Source: UBA6926 sp045562535 (lineage in GTDB: Bacteria > Chloroflexota > Dehalococcoidia > UBA6926). Taken from it: a stretch of 64,000 bases of DNA. The notes beneath the pieces are model-generated. The model was not told the DNA's origin. It made no database searches and saw only the letters and a program-made list of their open reading frames with translations. The stretch lies in contig JBJKVP010000001.1 in assembly GCA_045562535.1 (NCBI GenBank), forward strand, positions 1 through 64,000. The letters run 5' to 3'. The translations under genes and the position numbers were made by a program. How positions within the stretch are numbered: position 1 is the stretch's first letter; the number at the start of each line of letters is the position of its first letter. Below, piece by piece: positions 60,315-64,000 of this stretch.

Positions 60315-61682
60315 TTAATTTTCTTTATTCGTCGCGTCCGTTACAATCGCTGGAACTCCGGCAACCGTCTCATTAGGTCCAACGTCGTTTATCACTACAG
60401 CTCCTGCTCCTGTTATAGCACCAGAACCAATAGTTACGGGAGCAACAAGCATGGTATCAGAACCTATAAAAGCTCCTTTTCCGATTTCAGTCCTATGTTT
60501 TTGTACCCCATCATAATTACATGTAACCATACCTGCGCCCAAATTAACGTTTTGCCCTATGGTGGCATCTCCAACGTATCCGAAATGCGACATAGTCACA
60601 TTTTCACCAATTTCACTTGCCTTAATTTCAGAGAAATTACCCACCTTAACACCGGACGAAATATGCGAATCCGGCCTAATATGACTATACGGCCCAACCC
60701 TTACCGCCGGCTCTAGAATAGATCCTTCAATGATAGAGTTCCAAACACGGCATTCTTCTAGAATAGAAGAATCTATAATTTCTGTATTGGGTCCAATATC
60801 GCAATTCGCCCCAATAACTGTTTTACCTCTCAGAAATGTATTTGGCCGAATCACCGTATTTGCCCCCACTTCAACAGTACCATCTATATACGTACTATCC
60901 GGGTCTTCTATAAGGACTCCTGAAAGCATTAACTCATTCATAATTTTCCCTCTCTGAATCTTTTCAGCTTGAGCCAGATCAATCAGTGTATTAATTCCAA
61001 AACTCTCAATTTGATCCATAACAGTAATGTATGAAACCGTAGAATTATCATTTACTGATATATCTAACAGTTCAGTTATATATTTTTCTCCATTATCGTT
61101 TACAGTCAATTGATGAATATTATTTTTCAGCCACTGAACATTGAGGCAGTAGACGCCAACGTTCACAGAGTATTGCTTATCAGGATCGTCATCATCAATA
61201 TAGTTTTCTTCTATGCTAGTTGGCTTCCCAGCATTATCGAAAAACACTACGCCCCTATCATGAGGAAAATCTACTTCCGCTACCAAAAAGCTAAAGACAG
61301 CATCAGCACTGAGATGTTCTTCGATAACACTCGATATGCTTTGACCCGTGATAAATGGTGTGTCTGCATTAATTACAAGTATGTTCTCAATATTACCTGG
61401 CAAGCCATCTAAAATTGGTTCCAACGCGCCGCCTGTGCCATCTTTAACATTTTGAACAAGAAACTCTACATCTAGATTAGAAAGTTCTTCTACAAGAACT
61501 TCTTTATTATCTCTAAGTACAATTGGCGACTCGATGCCGGCGGATGTTAAGGCACTTATTGCGTATCTAATCAAAGGTCGTCCAGATAATCGATGCAAAG
61601 GCTTAATCGTATCAGTGCCCATTCTGGTACCCCCACCAGCTGCCATCACAATTCCTGCCCATGTTTCGTTAATAGCATTCAT
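60315..61682 (-). CDS. glmU: Bifunctional GlmU (GlcN-1-P acetyltransferase / GlcNAc-1-P uridyltransferase)
   Basis: A 455-aa enzyme that makes UDP-GlcNAc in the last two steps. The N-terminal uridyltransferase has MAAGGGTRMG and the later lysine in KPLHRLSGRP. VKDGTGGALEPI stands where QLGTGHA is more common. The C-terminal left-handed beta helix has SHFGYVGDATIGQNVNLGAG, with the catalytic histidine, and TCNYDGVQKHRTEIG. It supplies both peptidoglycan and the glycan operon upstream. A 254-nt gap separates it from the divergent hydrolase gene; only AT-rich DNA and a short ATGT tandem are seen there. Confidence 0.92.
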   Translation of the reverse strand: MNAINETWAGIVMAAGGGTRMGTDTIKPLHRLSGRPLIRYAISALTSAGIESPIVLRDNKEVLVEELSNLDVEFLVQNVKDGTGGALEPILDGLPGNIENILVINADTPFITGQSISSVIEEHLSADAVFSFLVAEVDFPHDRGVVFFDNAGKPTSIEENYIDDDDPDKQYSVNVGVYCLNVQWLKNNIHQLTVNDNGEKYITELLDISVNDNSTVSYITVMDQIESFGINTLIDLAQAEKIQRGKIMNELMLSGVLIEDPDSTYIDGTVEVGANTVIRPNTFLRGKTVIGANCDIGPNTEIIDSSILEECRVWNSIIEGSILEPAVRVGPYSHIRPDSHISSGVKVGNFSEIKASEIGENVTMSHFGYVGDATIGQNVNLGAGMVTCNYDGVQKHRTEIGKGAFIGSDTMLVAPVTIGSGAITGAGAVVINDVGPNETVAGVPAIVTDATNKEN

Positions 61683-61936
61683 CCTAGATGTCCTTTCCTA
61701 TCTCCGTAAACTAATACCAAAAAATTATCACATACATACATCATAACTGGCTTATCAAAGCGATGAATCATCCATGTTATTGTAACTCCAATCGTTGCTA
61801 AAGCGCTAAATATGCAAATCTTTTAGTCTCTTAGTGAATCATTATTTGGTGAAAAGTCCGAATAAGTGATAAAACTATGTATGTAAAAATTTATTCTAGC
61901 AATAAGAGACCTTTGCTAAACTAAACAGGCACAGCT

Positions 61937-63049
61937 ATGCAAATAAATAGAAATACCCGCTTGACAGCAGCAGCGTTATCCGTGCTGTTCATAACAATTT
62001 TAGTTTCGATTTTATCTTTTGTGATGGGACGAGGAGGATCAGATACACCTGTTCTTAATATCTCCTGGATATTTGTCCCTTCGCCGCTCATATTACTCGC
62101 CCTAATATATATAAATAAAATCTCTAATCTAATTAGAGTCGCAGCAAAAATATATATAGGCTTAAGTGTTATTGTTACAGTATTACTACTACTGGGAGTA
62201 GCTTGGACCGGATCAGAAACGGCTCTTCATCCAGAAATATGTGAAGATATGGAAGAACTCTCAGATTATCCAAATCTGGCCAAGAATACTGAAAACGTGG
62301 AATTTAAAGCGGCTGACGGTACGTTACTAAAAGGTTGGATTAATTTCGGAACTTCAACTCAAGCAATTGTGTTATTGCATGGATACCGATGCGATAAGCG
62401 TGCAATGCTCAAAGAAGCTAATATGCTCTATGAAACAGGGTTTACGGTATTACTTTTCGATTTCCGCCACAACGGCGAGAGTGAAGGAGATTTTGTAAGT
62501 TTTGGATATTACGAAAAACAAGACGTTACCGCCGCTATTAATAAATTGCGAAATCTCGATGCCGAACGACATCCGGTAAAATCTGATCAATTAACAAGCA
62601 TAGGGATTCTTGGCTCATCTAATGGCGGTGCAACAGCAGTATTATTTGCGGCAGAAAATCCAGGAGAAATCCAAGCCATGGTTGTGGACTCATCTTTCAA
62701 GAGCCTAGATAGTGCAGTAGCACAGAGTTTTACACACTTTGTTGGTCTACCAGCTTTTCCTTTTGCACCAATAACAGTTTGGATCACTGAGCTAAAAACT
62801 GGGATAAGCAGGAAGGACATTGTTCCTGAAGAAGCAGTAAAGAAAATAAGTAACACTCCTATTTTCATAATTCATGGACTACTTGATGAAACAATCTCCA
62901 AGGAAGATAGTGAATCGATATATGCAAATGCTAATCAGCCTAAACAGTTATGGCTTGTCCCAGGTGCCGACCATGGAGAAACATTTACGGCAGCTGAAAC
63001 TGAATACAGCCAACGTGTAGTAAGGTTTTTCACTCGAGCACTTAATTAG
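61937..63049 (+). CDS. Membrane-anchored alpha/beta hydrolase
   Basis: A 370-aa protein. Three hydrophobic segments fill the first 100 residues (about 9-30, 41-58, 72-92). The hydrolase domain then has HGYRCDKRAM as the oxyanion strand, the nucleophile elbow GSSNGG, the acid Asp in IHGLLDETIS and the histidine in PGADHGETF. The domain probably faces the outside. Substrate unknown; related proteins are loosely annotated as BAAT/acyl-CoA thioester hydrolase-like or dipeptidyl-peptidase-like. Confidence 0.8.
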   Translation: MQINRNTRLTAAALSVLFITILVSILSFVMGRGGSDTPVLNISWIFVPSPLILLALIYINKISNLIRVAAKIYIGLSVIVTVLLLLGVAWTGSETALHPEICEDMEELSDYPNLAKNTENVEFKAADGTLLKGWINFGTSTQAIVLLHGYRCDKRAMLKEANMLYETGFTVLLFDFRHNGESEGDFVSFGYYEKQDVTAAINKLRNLDAERHPVKSDQLTSIGILGSSNGGATAVLFAAENPGEIQAMVVDSSFKSLDSAVAQSFTHFVGLPAFPFAPITVWITELKTGISRKDIVPEEAVKKISNTPIFIIHGLLDETISKEDSESIYANANQPKQLWLVPGADHGETFTAAETEYSQRVVRFFTRALN

Positions 63050-63074
63050 TATTAATCCAAATCTCACATTGTTT

Positions 63075-64000
63075 TCACTTAAGTTTACGAAGAAGCGGAT
63101 TTGCTACCATCGTGATCAATCCAAGTGACGATAAAATAACACCATTGAACAAAAACGCCCGTGCTGAACCAAATTGGCCAGCAATTGCACCAATACCAAC
63201 ATGGCCTATAGGACCTGTACCAATGCTGAATACCCATGATCCCATCGCTACACCCCTATATTCATTAGGAACATTTAATTGCATCAATGTTTTGAAAAGT
63301 ACATCGACTGACATCGCACACGCGTTGATAATAAATATTACTAGCGCAGCAAAATATATATTAGTAGCACTAAACATAGTTACTTGGCTCAAACCAAAAA
63401 ATATCATGATTCCAAACATCAAATAGCCTTTGTAATTGATTCTCCCAAAAGCCGCTAGGAACATTAGTCCAGACACTCCTCCTAGTTGTCTAATTGCAGT
63501 AATCACACCTAACCCCATGGCACCCAAGCCAAGAACATCTTTAGTAAACACGGGAATAAGGCTCATGTGACTGAAACCGAAAATTTCAGTCAAGGATGCT
63601 AGTACCATTAGTGCAAAAAGTACCGGATAGGCGCGTAATAAATCCAAATACCTACGGATGTTACGAGAAAAATTATAATCTGAGCTAACTGCAATAGGAG
63701 CTGATTTTCCTGGATCTTTAACATATAACAAAAAAGCTACTGATCCAAAATAAAACAGGCCTATAACCACGAACTGCAACCCCGCTCCAAATTCCGCGAT
63801 CAGAACCCCTGAGATGAGAGCCCCAAACACTCCACCAATTAGAGTAGATATCTGCAAGATTGACAGCCCTGTTAACGCATTTTCAGGCCCCACTATGTCA
63901 TAAGTGTACGCTTGCCTAAGGGTTAACAAAAATGCGAAAGTAACTCCACACACTGTAATCAAACCTATAACTACCCACACATTAGCTACTCCAGTGATCA
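63075..64000 (-). CDS. MFS transporter (MFS_3 / EntS-like), 5' end outside window
   Basis: The frame stays open to the window edge (ITGVANVWVVIGL reads in from 64000), so the GTG at 63980 need not be the start. About 308 residues are visible, some nine to ten membrane helices, where a complete MFS protein has twelve. LLTLRQAYTYDIVGPENALT and the central loop DPGKSAPIAVSSDYNFSRNI resemble the MFS_3 group of siderophore and drug exporters. The substrate is unknown. It converges with the hydrolase gene across 25 nt. Confidence 0.82.
   Translation of the reverse strand, partial: ITGVANVWVVIGLITVCGVTFAFLLTLRQAYTYDIVGPENALTGLSILQISTLIGGVFGALISGVLIAEFGAGLQFVVIGLFYFGSVAFLLYVKDPGKSAPIAVSSDYNFSRNIRRYLDLLRAYPVLFALMVLASLTEIFGFSHMSLIPVFTKDVLGLGAMGLGVITAIRQLGGVSGLMFLAAFGRINYKGYLMFGIMIFFGLSQVTMFSATNIYFAALVIFIINACAMSVDVLFKTLMQLNVPNEYRGVAMGSWVFSIGTGPIGHVGIGAIAGQFGSARAFLFNGVILSSLGLITMVANPLLRKLK

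Noticed and set aside
1..64000. CRISPR arrays, insertion sequences, prophage or integrase genes
   Set aside because: No spaced identical repeats, transposase or integrase-like ORFs, or terminal inverted repeats were found; the only sizeable repeats are the in-frame 330-bp units.

Overview
The window is about 37-38% GC (estimated by eye) and densely coded, with few gaps. RNase Y, Rex, an AtpZ-type leader gene for the F1Fo ATPase, a DUF151 nuclease, crotonase paralogues and lipoprotein signal peptides point to a free-living bacterium outside the Proteobacteria. A low-GC marine Chloroflexota (Dehalococcoidia/SAR202-like) would fit, but this is inference; no 16S or 23S gene is present. TTG starts preceded by good Shine-Dalgarno (SD) sequences are common (atpG, fbpA, yvcK, several glycan genes).

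Layout. (1) 1-2192, minus: a DEAD/DEAH helicase with a DUF1998-type C-terminus, cut by the window edge. (2) 2274-2670: a gap holding a strongly structured transcript candidate with two tiny ORFs, closed by a rho-independent terminator. (3) 2671-4123: MBL hydrolase and rex. (4) 4120-12615, minus: a complete ATP synthase operon atpZ-B-E-F-H-A-G-[HAD-HAD]-D-C, with two HAD phosphatase genes embedded between atpG and atpD, a short epsilon, a c subunit with a signal-peptide-like leader, and an a subunit with a large insertion. (5) 12722-25762: housekeeping genes (BFN nuclease, crotonases, Gfo/Idh oxidoreductase, ffh, recA, rny, PHP phosphoesterase, tRNA-Leu), plus two lipoproteins, one a serine protease carrying three near-identical 330-bp repeats. 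(6) 25842-30569: a DtxR-family regulator divergent from a three-gene ferric iron ABC transporter. (7) 30579-53153, plus: a long, tightly packed surface-glycan operon, with two flanking genes on the minus strand. (8) 55311-64000: LysE-type exporter, glmS, uppP, yvcK, glmU, an alpha/beta hydrolase and a partial MFS transporter.

How the parts may work together. The glycan operon carries a heptose route (GmhA, HddA, GmhB) next to a split transketolase that could supply sedoheptulose 7-phosphate. It also has GDP-fucose-synthase-like reductase/epimerases and a 3-amino-sugar set (Gfo/Idh dehydrogenase, DegT aminotransferase, hexapeptide acyltransferase, short UDP-sugar-dehydrogenase-like protein). 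A CapD-type dehydratase, a second aminotransferase, a PglC/WcaJ-type initiating transferase, three glycosyltransferases and a Wzx-type flippase complete it. A second thiamine-diphosphate enzyme, an E1 alpha/beta pair without E2 or E3, sits in the same operon and is its least explained part. GlmS, GlmU and UppP downstream would supply UDP-GlcNAc and recycle the lipid carrier.

The observations most worth following are the structured RNA/sORF island near 2.3-2.6 kb, the HAD pair inside the atp operon, and the two TPP enzymes inside the glycan operon.
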